Source: Muribaculaceae bacterium (GTDB lineage: Bacteria; Bacteroidota; Bacteroidia; Bacteroidales; Muribaculaceae). From it: a DNA stretch of 64,000 nucleotides. Below the pieces are notes generated by a model that worked only from the letters and a program-made list of their open reading frames with translations, made no database searches and had not been told where the DNA came from. Shown here piece by piece: positions 39,162-49,110 of this stretch. Numbering within the stretch: the stretch's first letter is position 1; every line of letters starts with the position of its first letter. The position numbers and the translations under genes were made by a program. Location of the stretch: assembly GCA_022510465.1 (NCBI GenBank), contig JAFLTJ010000003.1, forward strand, positions 1 to 64,000, in the 5' to 3' direction.

Positions 39162-42100
39162 TTATTTATTTATAAACTTGCGTCCATTTTTGATTACCAA
39201 TCCCCGATAATTCTCATCAACGCGCTGACCGTAAACATTATACATCGGCCCGTCAACACCATCATCGGGCAGCAGCGAGTCAGCCTCAACCTCCTCAATA
39301 CCCGTCGTCGGTCCAAGGTTCGCTTTCAGCAACACACTGTTAAGACCCGTGCTCTTATCCTTAACATAATAGTAAAAATAACCGTCATCTTCAATCTTAA
39401 TTGTCACCGTCGGTTGGGCGTCATCTGCCGACATAGCCCTCAGCCCGCCATCGTTCAATTCGGTTACATTCCAGTTTCCATCCACGCTCCACCGACCGGT
39501 TCTGGCCTGAAAATCATAGTTCAACACCGATAATTTTTTGACTTTAGCACCATCATCTGAAACCTTTACAGCGCCTTTCTTTTTCTCTTTAAACACCGGT
39601 TTGAAGAACCAATACAGCTCTTGATTCTCATCCATAGGAATAAACTCGATAACACCTTCTCTCGGAATTATATTCTCAAAGTCTGTGAGTTTTATTTTAT
39701 TCCCATTCAGGTCATTATACACAACTTGATTTGTCTCTCCACTATCGTTTAACGACGGTAAATCAGACTTATCCACGTATGTTGCGTCAACAATCACCAA
39801 TGCTTCTCCGTCAAATTCAAGTGGAATACTATTCATTGCCGGAATCTCAAAATCAAGAATTGTTTCAACAGCATTTGCTCCGCTACGAGAGTCTTCTATA
39901 GACGCGTCATCAAACTCCCCACCCGCAAAACTCTTCACCTTAGAACTTCCGGCATTATTATATCCTATCACTTTTACCGATGATGTCAAATACCGACCTC
40001 CATTCACGTTGGTTGCTTTAAGAGTGTATTTAGCATCTCCCGATAGTTTAAATCCGGTATAATACAAGCTGTTATAATATATAGGATAATCAGTATACGA
40101 AGTGAACGGTTTTGAACTCGATCCATAATAGCGACCCTCGAAAGTCAAACCACTAACGGTACCCTCCAATGCTTGATACGTGTAGTCTGCATCACTGTCC
40201 GACTCTCCCGATTCTTCATCCGTATAATCCATTGTTCCGGCGTTATAATGAATAACAGCATGACTATGTACATCATTCTCAAATTCATCATCACATTCCT
40301 CCGCAGGCTGCCAAACGTCTGAATAAACACCGTTATCAAGAGTTATCGTAAATGATGCAACTTTCATTTCATTACCGCTTCCACTTCCATCAACATCTTT
40401 CAAAAGTATGTAACTCTTGCCATCCTTTTCCGTAATGTCAGATACGCCAAACTTGAATGATTGAGGGCCTGATTGGGGTATTTTGTCTTTAATAATTTCC
40501 TCTGACGAATATACAGAATAGAGTCGCTTGCCTTGCACTTCCTCTTCATCCTTGTACAATTGGAAATATCGCGTACCGTTTCCTTTTTTATATACTTTCA
40601 GTGTAACAGCACCGGAACTACCACTTGGCACCGGCAAGTAAATACTACTCCCATTTTTACTATGAAGATATTGATCAATATGGGCTCTTATATTGCCGTT
40701 TTCGCTCGCCTTAGGTTTTTCCAAATTCTCACATGCTGCTATGTACCATATATCGTTATCCGATACTCCGGGATATACATTCGTAAACAGGTCTGCATTG
40801 CGCTTCCCTTTTGTGAAATCCCACGTTGACGTTCTTCCGCCATCCGAAATTGTGCGAATCGAATATGAGCCCTCTATTGCTCCCTCCGGAATCACTTCCG
40901 CGTCGTCATTGTCACCGCTGCCATCACCTGTTATGGTCAATTCGGTAAACGTTACACTCTTTAGAATACCATCGCCACTCGTATTATTCGACACAATGGC
41001 AATCATATAAGGATTATTCTTATCGCCCTCTATATCCAACTTACCACCATCTTTTGGTGCTACAGTCAGCGCATCAAGTTTTACTCCATTACGATAAACT
41101 GTAATATTTCGTTCATAGCTTGCAATACTCTCAAATGACACCGTTGAACTTGCCGGCAAGAAAAAATAAATGCGATTTCTTCCGCTGAACACGCGTGCAT
41201 AGTCATTATTTTTATCCACGTCTGGGTCGTTCTTTGAGAATTTCCAGCCCGGTCTATCATTATCAAAAACATACCCTGTTTTTACCCAATTCTCATTACC
41301 GGTAAACGTGTATGTTTTGTCGTCTTCACAACCATTGCCACTAAATGGCGCTACCCCATAAACACTTACTTCATAGCTATAGTTTCTGCCATTATTACTA
41401 AACCTCAGCACATCATTTTTGTAAGTATATGATGTTATATCATTGTAAGTATATTCAGGTACGGCTCCCGGCGTGGTATTTGTATTTGTTCTTATTACAA
41501 CACTCGTTATTGTCGGCTCAGCTGTTCCTTTAAGATAATATGCAGTAACACTTCCGTTCTCATCATCTGTTGATTGAGTTATAAACCCATCAAATCCATT
41601 GCTAAACCCAACTTTATACAACTCCGAAACCGGTCCTGTCGGCTCTTCCGTTTCACCCCCCCCGGTGCCACCTCCTTGATTTTCAGCGTATTGACCATTC
41701 GTCAATGCCACCTCAAACGAGGCAATGTATTTTAATTCGTATGATGCCGCTGTCAACATGAGATACGTACCTGATTCATACACGGATATATCGTTAGAGT
41801 CAAAATAAAACGAGGCCTCTCCTTTGTTTGGCAAAGTTTTGCTATTAGAGTCTACTAATGAGAACCATTTATCTTGAGATCCTTTGCCATCTGTCGTCAC
41901 CATTTTGAGCGTTCCACTACTTCCGGCAGGTACAGGAATATAAATTCCGCCACCATTAAATTGACATCCATCCGAAGCTACTTGGATCTTTTTTCCGCTC
42001 GACACGAAAACAATATCATTATCAGTAGCCACAGCATTATTATCGACAATAACAGCATTTGTCGACGGTTTATTAAATGTCCACGTCGATGTTTTACCAT

Positions 42101-42191
42101 CATCCGATATCGTTCGCGTTGAGTAGGTTTGGGCATGCGAATACCCAACCGCGACAATCATCATTATCAAAAATGTAATAAATTTTCTCAT
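39162..42191 (-). CDS. Large secreted hypothetical protein with YGQRV-type C-terminal tail
   Basis: Signal peptide MRKFITFLIMMIVAVGYSHAQ; C-terminus MYNVYGQRVDENYRGLVIKNGRKFINK. Confidence 0.85.
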   Translation of the reverse strand: MRKFITFLIMMIVAVGYSHAQTYSTRTISDDGKTSTWTFNKPSTNAVIVDNNAVATDNDIVFVSSGKKIQVASDGCQFNGGGIYIPVPAGSSGTLKMVTTDGKGSQDKWFSLVDSNSKTLPNKGEASFYFDSNDISVYESGTYLMLTAASYELKYIASFEVALTNGQYAENQGGGTGGGETEEPTGPVSELYKVGFSNGFDGFITQSTDDENGSVTAYYLKGTAEPTITSVVIRTNTNTTPGAVPEYTYNDITSYTYKNDVLRFSNNGRNYSYEVSVYGVAPFSGNGCEDDKTYTFTGNENWVKTGYVFDNDRPGWKFSKNDPDVDKNNDYARVFSGRNRIYFFLPASSTVSFESIASYERNITVYRNGVKLDALTVAPKDGGKLDIEGDKNNPYMIAIVSNNTSGDGILKSVTFTELTITGDGSGDNDDAEVIPEGAIEGSYSIRTISDGGRTSTWDFTKGKRNADLFTNVYPGVSDNDIWYIAACENLEKPKASENGNIRAHIDQYLHSKNGSSIYLPVPSGSSGAVTLKVYKKGNGTRYFQLYKDEEEVQGKRLYSVYSSEEIIKDKIPQSGPQSFKFGVSDITEKDGKSYILLKDVDGSGSGNEMKVASFTITLDNGVYSDVWQPAEECDDEFENDVHSHAVIHYNAGTMDYTDEESGESDSDADYTYQALEGTVSGLTFEGRYYGSSSKPFTSYTDYPIYYNSLYYTGFKLSGDAKYTLKATNVNGGRYLTSSVKVIGYNNAGSSKVKSFAGGEFDDASIEDSRSGANAVETILDFEIPAMNSIPLEFDGEALVIVDATYVDKSDLPSLNDSGETNQVVYNDLNGNKIKLTDFENIIPREGVIEFIPMDENQELYWFFKPVFKEKKKGAVKVSDDGAKVKKLSVLNYDFQARTGRWSVDGNWNVTELNDGGLRAMSADDAQPTVTIKIEDDGYFYYYVKDKSTGLNSVLLKANLGPTTGIEEVEADSLLPDDGVDGPMYNVYGQRVDENYRGLVIKNGRKFINK

Positions 42192-42403
42192 GGCTATAAT
42201 ATAGTTTTTAGGGTTATAATCTTCTTTTAAACAATCGGCCCCATCCTTGGAGCACAACTACAATCCACTGGCTCCCAATCCGGTATCCCCTTGCATCCGC
42301 CCGAGCTGAGCCAAAATCGCCGCAAATTTACAACAATCGACACCCCTTGTCAACCATTTTAACAATCTTTAACGCCACCCATCACGCCGCGTCAGCCCGG
42401 ACA

Positions 42404-42568
42404 GCAGGCTTCCAAGCCTGCGCCATCACCGCCACCCATCACGCCGCGTCAGCCCGGACAGCAGGCTTCCAAGCCTGCGCCCAGCGCGGCGGAGCCGCAG
42501 CCACTTCGTTAGCCCCCGACAAAGGCCCGAGGAGCGCCAGCGACGCAGGACCGGTCGGGGTTCCTGCG
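42404..42568. repeat. Modular palindromic repeat cluster 2 with 57-bp tandem duplication
   Basis: Palindromes 42404-42421 and 42461-42478; GGA hairpin 42486-42498; second stem 42513-42560. Confidence 0.85.
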
Positions 42569-42617
42569 CCACCACTCGCACCCCTCAATTTGTTACTCTC
42601 CCCTTTTTTATTTAACT

Positions 42618-43022
42618 TTGCCCCCTATGAAAGCAATCAACCTAAAAAAAGCCCGAACAGGACTGATAGCCACCATCCTGTTCACCATCGCCTCAACCCT
42701 CTCGCTGACATCTTGCGACGACATTCGAGGTGACATATACTACAACGACCTCGTCGGCGTGTGGGAGCTCACCGGAGCCCCATTCTACGAAGTAAGCCAA
42801 TTTCAGTTCAACTACGACGGCTCAGGCTACTATTCCGCCTACGACTACTACGGCAACTGGCAGTCATGGTACTTCACCTACGAGATTCGCGGCTCACAAA
42901 TCAGAATCGACCTCTGGGATGGGCAGACATGGTTCTATCGATACCAAACCCGCGGCGACATGCTGATTCTCATCGACATGCAGATGCCGGGCAACACCCT
43001 ATACTACCGCTATGTCTACTGA
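42618..43022 (+). CDS. Small putative lipoprotein
   Basis: Signal peptide with lipobox-like SLTSC; 134 aa; overlaps next CDS by 11 nt. Confidence 0.75.
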   Translation: MPPMKAINLKKARTGLIATILFTIASTLSLTSCDDIRGDIYYNDLVGVWELTGAPFYEVSQFQFNYDGSGYYSAYDYYGNWQSWYFTYEIRGSQIRIDLWDGQTWFYRYQTRGDMLILIDMQMPGNTLYYRYVY

Positions 43023-43851
43023 CGATAAAATATACACCGACTCAACTTCCGGCAAAAAAGTAGCAATCGCAACCGGCAGCACACCACCTCCAACCGGACC
43101 CTGGAATCCACCCGGACAAACCAAATGGACCGAGGTTGAACACCTCCCCGAGTGGGACGAAGAGTTCTACCACGTCTACACCGCCAAGAAACACGGAAAA
43201 TGGTTGATGCTCAAAACATTGCGCCCCGAGTTCAAAGGCAACCCCGACATGGAGGCAATGATTGAGAAAGAGTTTGACGTAAGATACAACCTCGCCCACC
43301 CCGCCATCGTCATGATAAACGATTTTGAAGACGTTCCCGGGCTGGGCCGCTGCATTATAACCGACGACGTCTACGGCGACTCTCTGCGCAAACTGATTGA
43401 AACCCACAGCGTTACACCAATGCACATCGAGCGTCTCCGCTCGCAGCTCGTCAGCGCCCTGGAATACATCCAGCAAAACCATCTCATTCACCACCCCCTT
43501 CGCCCCGAGCGAATCATCTTCACCGAAAACATCGGCAATCTAAAACTCATCGACGTGGGATTCGACCAAAAATCGAGCCTACCCCCCGCCGACGTCAGCG
43601 ACGACATCAACAACTACGGCCTCGTTTTGCTCGAAGCCCTCAACGCCTGCGAAAGCCCCGACCCACGGTTGCGGCACGTCGCCGAGCGGTGTGTCGACCC
43701 GCGTCGGCGATACCGCAACATCCAGGCCCTGCGCCTCGCCCTCGAAAACCGCCGAGGCAATCGCCTGATGCTCGTTATAATCCTATTCCTGACCGCCATG
43801 GTTGCGCTCCTAATGTTCCTAAACTCGCGCCCCGCGGCCATAAATCCTTGA
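43012..43851 (+). CDS. Protein-kinase-fold protein with C-terminal TM; probable pseudokinase
   Basis: KWLMLKTLRPE, HHPLRPERIIF (degenerate HRDLKPEN), IDVGF (degenerate DFG), C-terminal TM. Confidence 0.75.
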   Translation: MSTDDKIYTDSTSGKKVAIATGSTPPPTGPWNPPGQTKWTEVEHLPEWDEEFYHVYTAKKHGKWLMLKTLRPEFKGNPDMEAMIEKEFDVRYNLAHPAIVMINDFEDVPGLGRCIITDDVYGDSLRKLIETHSVTPMHIERLRSQLVSALEYIQQNHLIHHPLRPERIIFTENIGNLKLIDVGFDQKSSLPPADVSDDINNYGLVLLEALNACESPDPRLRHVAERCVDPRRRYRNIQALRLALENRRGNRLMLVIILFLTAMVALLMFLNSRPAAINP

Positions 43852-43884
43852 TTATTCATTAATTACATAAACACCTATCCAACC

Positions 43885-45018
43885 ATGCCACTGAAAGTTG
43901 TTCCCGTTCCGGCCACAAAAAAAGAACTTCAAAAATTCATCAAATTCGGAATCGACCTTTACAAAGGCAACGACTGTTACGTTCCACCGCTCATCCTCGA
44001 CGAGATTAACACCCTCAGGCCCGACAAAAACCCGGCATTCGACTTCTGTGATTGCCAGGCATTTATGGCCTATCAAGACGGAAAGCCCGTGGGACGCATC
44101 GCCGGCATAATCAACCACGAAGTAAACCGCCGAACATCCCGCCGAACACTCCGGTTCGGCTTCTGCGACTTTATCGACAGCAACGACGTCGTCGACGCCC
44201 TCTTTGCTGCCGTCAAGAAGTGGGGTGCCGAGCGTGGCATGGATGAAATCGTTGGCCCCATGGGATTTACCGACCTCGACTATGAAGGAATGCTCATCGA
44301 AGGCTTCAACGAGCTCGGAACAATGTCAACCCTTTACAACTACCCCTACTACCCCGCCCAGATGGAGCGGATGGGATTCCGGAAAGAAACCGACTGGGTT
44401 GAATATCGCATGACCGTTCCCGACGCTGTCCCCGAGAAACACATGCGCATCGCCGAGATTGTTCGCAAAAAATACAACCTCCGCGTCATCGACGAAATAC
44501 CCTCGCGCAAGTGGCTCAAAGACAAGTATGGCCGGCAGATTTTCGAGCTCATCAACCAGGCCTACGACGGCCTTTACGGATACTCACCCCTGACGCCCCG
44601 GCAGATAGATTACTACATCGGCATGTATCTCGGCGTGTTGCGTCTCGACTGTATATCACTCATCGTCGACTCTACCGACACCCTCGTCGGCGTCGGTATC
44701 TCAATACCGTCACTGTCGCGAGCCCTCCAAAACTGCGGCGGCCGCCTGTTCCCATTCGGTTGGGCCGGCATTTACAAAGCCCTCACCCTCAAAAACGACA
44801 TCGTCGACCTCCTTCTCGTCGCCGTCAAGCCCGAATACCTCAGCAAAGGCGTCAACGCACTCCTCTTCGCCCAGCTCATCCCCGTTTACATCAAGCACGG
44901 ATTCAAATGGGCCGAAAGCAACCCCGAGCTCGACGACAACGCAAACGTGCAAAACCAGTGGCAATACTTCGAGCGACGACAGCACCGCCGCCGCCGCGCC
45001 TACCGCGCCCCGCTATAA
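43885..45018 (+). CDS. GNAT-superfamily-like hypothetical protein
   Basis: 377 aa; AFMAYQDGKPVGRIAGIINHEVN, MGFTDLDYEGMLIEGFNELGTM. Confidence 0.7.
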   Translation: MPLKVVPVPATKKELQKFIKFGIDLYKGNDCYVPPLILDEINTLRPDKNPAFDFCDCQAFMAYQDGKPVGRIAGIINHEVNRRTSRRTLRFGFCDFIDSNDVVDALFAAVKKWGAERGMDEIVGPMGFTDLDYEGMLIEGFNELGTMSTLYNYPYYPAQMERMGFRKETDWVEYRMTVPDAVPEKHMRIAEIVRKKYNLRVIDEIPSRKWLKDKYGRQIFELINQAYDGLYGYSPLTPRQIDYYIGMYLGVLRLDCISLIVDSTDTLVGVGISIPSLSRALQNCGGRLFPFGWAGIYKALTLKNDIVDLLLVAVKPEYLSKGVNALLFAQLIPVYIKHGFKWAESNPELDDNANVQNQWQYFERRQHRRRRAYRAPL

Positions 45019-45025
45019 TTCATTC

Positions 45026-46303
45026 TTAGTCAGAGTTTTTCAACAGATATCGCTCCCGCAAGTCGCTCCAGCGATAATACATCCCCTCGACAGGCGTCGC
45101 CGGCAGCCCGACCTCGCGCTCGTTCAGCATAGCCTTCACAAGGATGTCATCCTCCGTGTACTCCCGCCCGTACGGCCGGTAAAATATCAGCTGAACATTC
45201 GCCGCCATCGGAAAAACCTCATAATTTCGCCATCCCCCCTCGTCGGTCACCAAATCCTCCAGCCGACGATACTCCTTGGCATAATCATCAATCTCCAGCA
45301 GCACAACAAGCGGCATCAGCACACTCTCATGCCCGAATCTCAGATTCACGCTCTGACGCGGCGACATCAACGCCGTGTCGGCACTCTCCACTATGTTGTG
45401 AAGCAGCGCCACATGATTGGTAGCCGCCTTTCCCCCCGTCACAGGCCAGTTCCCGCTGCGCCAAAACCAGAATGCATTCGTGCGCAGCCACTGTTCATGA
45501 ATCTCATCGCGGCTGAAAACCGTCGCAATGTCACTCTGCGCTCCGTGTGAAACCGAGTTGGCCGCTATATCAAAAAGGTCATCGTTAAATCGCTTAATAT
45601 CAACGCTATCCGCTATCAGCCGGTCGTCACTGATAAGGACCTTTGCAAAATCGCCTCTTATCGGATACTTGTTGCGGAACGCCTCCAGCGAATCCTTTAC
45701 AGCCTCCACCCGCTTCCACGACGCAGTTGCCTCTGGATTAGCGATATAGTACATATCTGCCGCCGATGCATCGGTGTGCACAACCAAGTCATCATAAATC
45801 GATGCAAGCTCCTCTATCTCATTGAGCATCGACAGAATACAGCGTATAACCGCCGACGAGCGAGCATCCACGCAGGTCCCCGGCGCAAAAACCGTAGGAA
45901 AATTGCGAGCCATGCGCCGCGCTATTCCGCGATGTTGCTCTGCGCCAAGTTGCGTCAGCTCTCCGTCGCGGCCCGTCGCCTTGATTCTCAGCGTTTTAAG
46001 CTCAGCCAAGACCTCCGCGCCGCGTGGCGTCAACGCCCCGGCGCGCCCGGCCATTTCAAGCACATCCACAGGATATTGATAACGCCCCTCCCCAATAAGC
46101 CACCGGCTGCCGTGGCGCCCGTAATGCTCTATGTGAAAGGCCCTATAGCCCTCCGGTGCCGGCGTTGGCCGGCCTATCGCCGACCCCTCGGGATAAGCTT
46201 GATAGTTGGCCGCAGCCTCCGGAAACGCAACCGGCTCAACCGCGTGCCCGGCCACACCTGCGGCCAGCAGACACCCCGCTATATAAACCGTCAGCTTCTT
46301 CAT
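45026..46303 (-). CDS. Histidine-type phosphatase
   Basis: IEHYGRHGSRWLIG (RHG) motif; FGHESVLMPLV. Confidence 0.85.
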   Translation of the reverse strand: MKKLTVYIAGCLLAAGVAGHAVEPVAFPEAAANYQAYPEGSAIGRPTPAPEGYRAFHIEHYGRHGSRWLIGEGRYQYPVDVLEMAGRAGALTPRGAEVLAELKTLRIKATGRDGELTQLGAEQHRGIARRMARNFPTVFAPGTCVDARSSAVIRCILSMLNEIEELASIYDDLVVHTDASAADMYYIANPEATASWKRVEAVKDSLEAFRNKYPIRGDFAKVLISDDRLIADSVDIKRFNDDLFDIAANSVSHGAQSDIATVFSRDEIHEQWLRTNAFWFWRSGNWPVTGGKAATNHVALLHNIVESADTALMSPRQSVNLRFGHESVLMPLVVLLEIDDYAKEYRRLEDLVTDEGGWRNYEVFPMAANVQLIFYRPYGREYTEDDILVKAMLNEREVGLPATPVEGMYYRWSDLRERYLLKNSD

Positions 46304-48420
46304 CGGCTGGGGCGAGGCGACTGATTAGGCGTGCTCGGCTTGCGGCGCGCCAGGTCCTCATACAGGTTGTGGATGTTAACCGACTCTTTCCCGTCATATT
46401 TCTTCAACGCATTGCGGTTCCCGTTCTCGTTGGGCGTGCCAAGCGCTTTCCACGCCATTTCAACCATTTCCACAGCCTCGCGGTTGGTTGCCCGGCCGCT
46501 CACCGCAAAATAGTCATTCCCCGCAATTGCCTCAATATCACCCTTTTGGATTGCCGCGAGCAAATCACGATACTTTTGCGTTTTAAGCTCGCTTGCTTTC
46601 CAAACTTGGTTATTGTTAAGATACGCAATATCAGCCTGTTCGTCGCCGCTCTGCGTGGCCGGCGCCGCCGGTTGCTGCTGCGTCTCGGCGGTGGTGCCGT
46701 TGCCGGCATTGCCATCGGTAGCCCCCTCGATAACCTTCACAACATCAGCCCCTAAGGCCGTGTCGACATTATGAGCCTCAATCACATCCGGGTCTTTAGC
46801 ATCATCCTCGCCCGTTTTGGTCGAGGTAGGCAGGAAATATATCAACGCCAGCACCATAAGCACCGCCGACAGCGCCACTCCGAGGTATATCGCCGCCTTT
46901 CCGTCGCGTTTTTCATGCTGCTCCTCCCCGCCCAATGTCGACACATTGTCATCACCGGCCGAAACAGTCCGCTCCGCTTTCTCCTGCTTTTTATGCTTAT
47001 CTTTCGACGACTCACCCTCGCCTCTCGATATATTCTCAAATACCGGAATTTTACGACCCTGAGCCTCAGCCGTTGCCGAGGTATGAGTCGTTCCCGAAAC
47101 GTTGTCAAACGTCGGCGCCGTTGGCTTGGATGCCGCACGGACATCAACATTGTAAGCCTCGCTTGCACCCTGGCCCGAGATTCTATACGCACGGAAGCCA
47201 TGGAAAGTCCCCGAGTGCAACTGGCTGTATTCAGGCGTGTTGCGCTCTATCGAAATCTCCTGTTCAAACAAGCGCCCCTCCCCGAAATCAAGCCGCAGCA
47301 AGATACCCTGCTCCAGCGGCTCCAGAACTATGTCAAGCGTCTCAATATTAGCAAGTTCCGCCGGGTCCTTCTCCAATTTTATCGGCCTGAAATTGTTTGA
47401 CGCAATATTAATCTGAACCTTTTTGCCCGAAGTCATGTCATGCTCCGTCAGCTCTATCACCGGCTCTAAAGTATTGATAGAACGGCCGTTTACGCTTATC
47501 GTATACCCATGAACAGCCCCACCCTTGGCGCTGGTTACATTCAGCTTGACTCGACGCGTAAACGACAAACCACACTCCGACGCATTCTTAATCCTAATCA
47601 GCCCCCCGTCAATCTTCGCGTAAGGCGACGGAATCCCGGCCGTTATAATCTGCTTTGACGGATTAAAGCCCGGTTTTGAGAACATAACCGTTATACGGTC
47701 ACCCTCAACCGCATTGGCCGGCGTCGCACCCACCCCGGCAGGCGATTCAACCCAAAACTCCCGGTCGATAGGCCTTGACAGACGCGCCAGCGGAGCATTC
47801 GGCTTCAACGACGACGTCGCCGACACTATCAGAACGCGACGATAGAACCGATACTCCTCCTGATAGGGGAACGACAGAATCATATCAAGCTCATGACCGT
47901 TGGCGTATGTTCGGTAGCCCGTACCCTTAGGCTGCTGTTCCGTCGGCAGCTGGATATTCTGCTCACGGTCGGCCAGTTCGCCTATTATAGCATAATTCTC
48001 CGGCAGACCGACGCTGTCGAGCGCACGCACAATCGACTCCATATCCTTGGCATCCTCCTCTATCAGCGTCTTGCGCAGAGCGCTCAGCGCCGAGATAACA
48101 TGACGCCCCGACAGCAAAACCCCGTGAGGCACCATCAGCGACAGCAACATCGCCCCGCTTGACGGATTCAACGGATTGCGCGTAACCAATCCATAGTAAC
48201 ATCCGCCCACCGTCTGCCACATCGCATAACACTCCCGGGCGTTGTTAAACTGCTCCAACACCTTGGTCGGATTAAACACCGTCATCTTAGTCTCCGCCTG
48301 ACCCTCGGCAACCGCCGGAAACCTCACCGACGTTTTAAGCGAGTCGCCAAACTGGCCATAAAGAGATATTTTGATATAATCGTATTTACCCATAGTTTTG
48401 CATTTCTTATTAGAGTGCAA
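46300..48420 (-). CDS. Hypothetical single-TM protein (706 aa)
   Basis: Long soluble N-terminus, TM AAIYLGVALSAVLMVLALIYFL, soluble tail. Confidence 0.75.
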   Translation of the reverse strand: MHSNKKCKTMGKYDYIKISLYGQFGDSLKTSVRFPAVAEGQAETKMTVFNPTKVLEQFNNARECYAMWQTVGGCYYGLVTRNPLNPSSGAMLLSLMVPHGVLLSGRHVISALSALRKTLIEEDAKDMESIVRALDSVGLPENYAIIGELADREQNIQLPTEQQPKGTGYRTYANGHELDMILSFPYQEEYRFYRRVLIVSATSSLKPNAPLARLSRPIDREFWVESPAGVGATPANAVEGDRITVMFSKPGFNPSKQIITAGIPSPYAKIDGGLIRIKNASECGLSFTRRVKLNVTSAKGGAVHGYTISVNGRSINTLEPVIELTEHDMTSGKKVQINIASNNFRPIKLEKDPAELANIETLDIVLEPLEQGILLRLDFGEGRLFEQEISIERNTPEYSQLHSGTFHGFRAYRISGQGASEAYNVDVRAASKPTAPTFDNVSGTTHTSATAEAQGRKIPVFENISRGEGESSKDKHKKQEKAERTVSAGDDNVSTLGGEEQHEKRDGKAAIYLGVALSAVLMVLALIYFLPTSTKTGEDDAKDPDVIEAHNVDTALGADVVKVIEGATDGNAGNGTTAETQQQPAAPATQSGDEQADIAYLNNNQVWKASELKTQKYRDLLAAIQKGDIEAIAGNDYFAVSGRATNREAVEMVEMAWKALGTPNENGNRNALKKYDGKESVNIHNLYEDLARRKPSTPNQSPRPSR

Positions 48421-48575
48421 AGATAGTCACTTATGTTAAAATTCCCCCGTTATTAAAACCTAAAAAAAATTAAATCCATTTTGTTTTTGTCCAACTAAAA
48501 CTTCCACTATTTTCATAAAAAGTTTAAATCATACCGAAAACTCCCTGCACCTCCCACGCCGCGCCAGCCCGGAAA

Positions 48576-48696
48576 GCAGGCTTCCAAGCCTCCGCCCGTC
48601 GCCGCGACCCATCCTGCCGTTTTTTTCCGCAGGCTTGGAAGCCTGCGGCTCCGGGCCCATCCTGCCGTTTTTCACGCAAATGCCGCGGAGCGGCAC
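48576..48696. repeat. Palindrome dimer plus GGA-loop hairpin
   Basis: Palindromes at 48576 (1 mismatch) and 48629; TGCCGC-GGA-GCGGCA at ~48681-48696. Confidence 0.8.
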
Positions 48697-49070
48697 TACA
48701 ACGTAGCCGCAATTTTTCGGATTGAGGACAGCCGCTTCATCAGCGAATCATTCGACCGCGCCACCTGCATATTATATGCGTTTTGCAGATTCAGCCACAG
48801 ATTAGCGTCAATCCCCAGCGCCGCTTCCAGTAGCAATGCCATTTCGGTATTTACGCCGCGCTTCCCCTTGATTATCTCGTTTAGCAGCGATGGTTTCACC
48901 CCTATTTGCTCTGAAAATTTTGCCTGCTTGATATTTCGGCATTCAAGCTCGTCACGAAGCAACTCCCCGGGGTGGGTAGCTTCAAAAGGCGTCAGATTGT
49001 TAGCAATCATGCGAGGGTCAATCCCCGGCAATGTAATCATTTCAGTCATAATGGTTTGATAATTCTTCAA
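48696..49070 (-). CDS. HigA-family antitoxin (XRE-type), no toxin gene adjacent
   Basis: THPGELLRDELECRNIKQAKFSEQIGVKPSLLNEIIKGKRGV. Confidence 0.88.
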   Translation of the reverse strand: MKNYQTIMTEMITLPGIDPRMIANNLTPFEATHPGELLRDELECRNIKQAKFSEQIGVKPSLLNEIIKGKRGVNTEMALLLEAALGIDANLWLNLQNAYNMQVARSNDSLMKRLSSIRKIAATL

Positions 49071-49110
49071 TATTGCATATACTGAGCACAGGCTCCTGGC
49101 CCGTGCAAAA

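Noticed and set aside
48576-48646. Palindromes as ordinary rho-independent terminators
   Set aside because: No U-run directly follows the palindromes; the T6 tract lies in the linker before the second copy, and separate canonical terminators exist nearby
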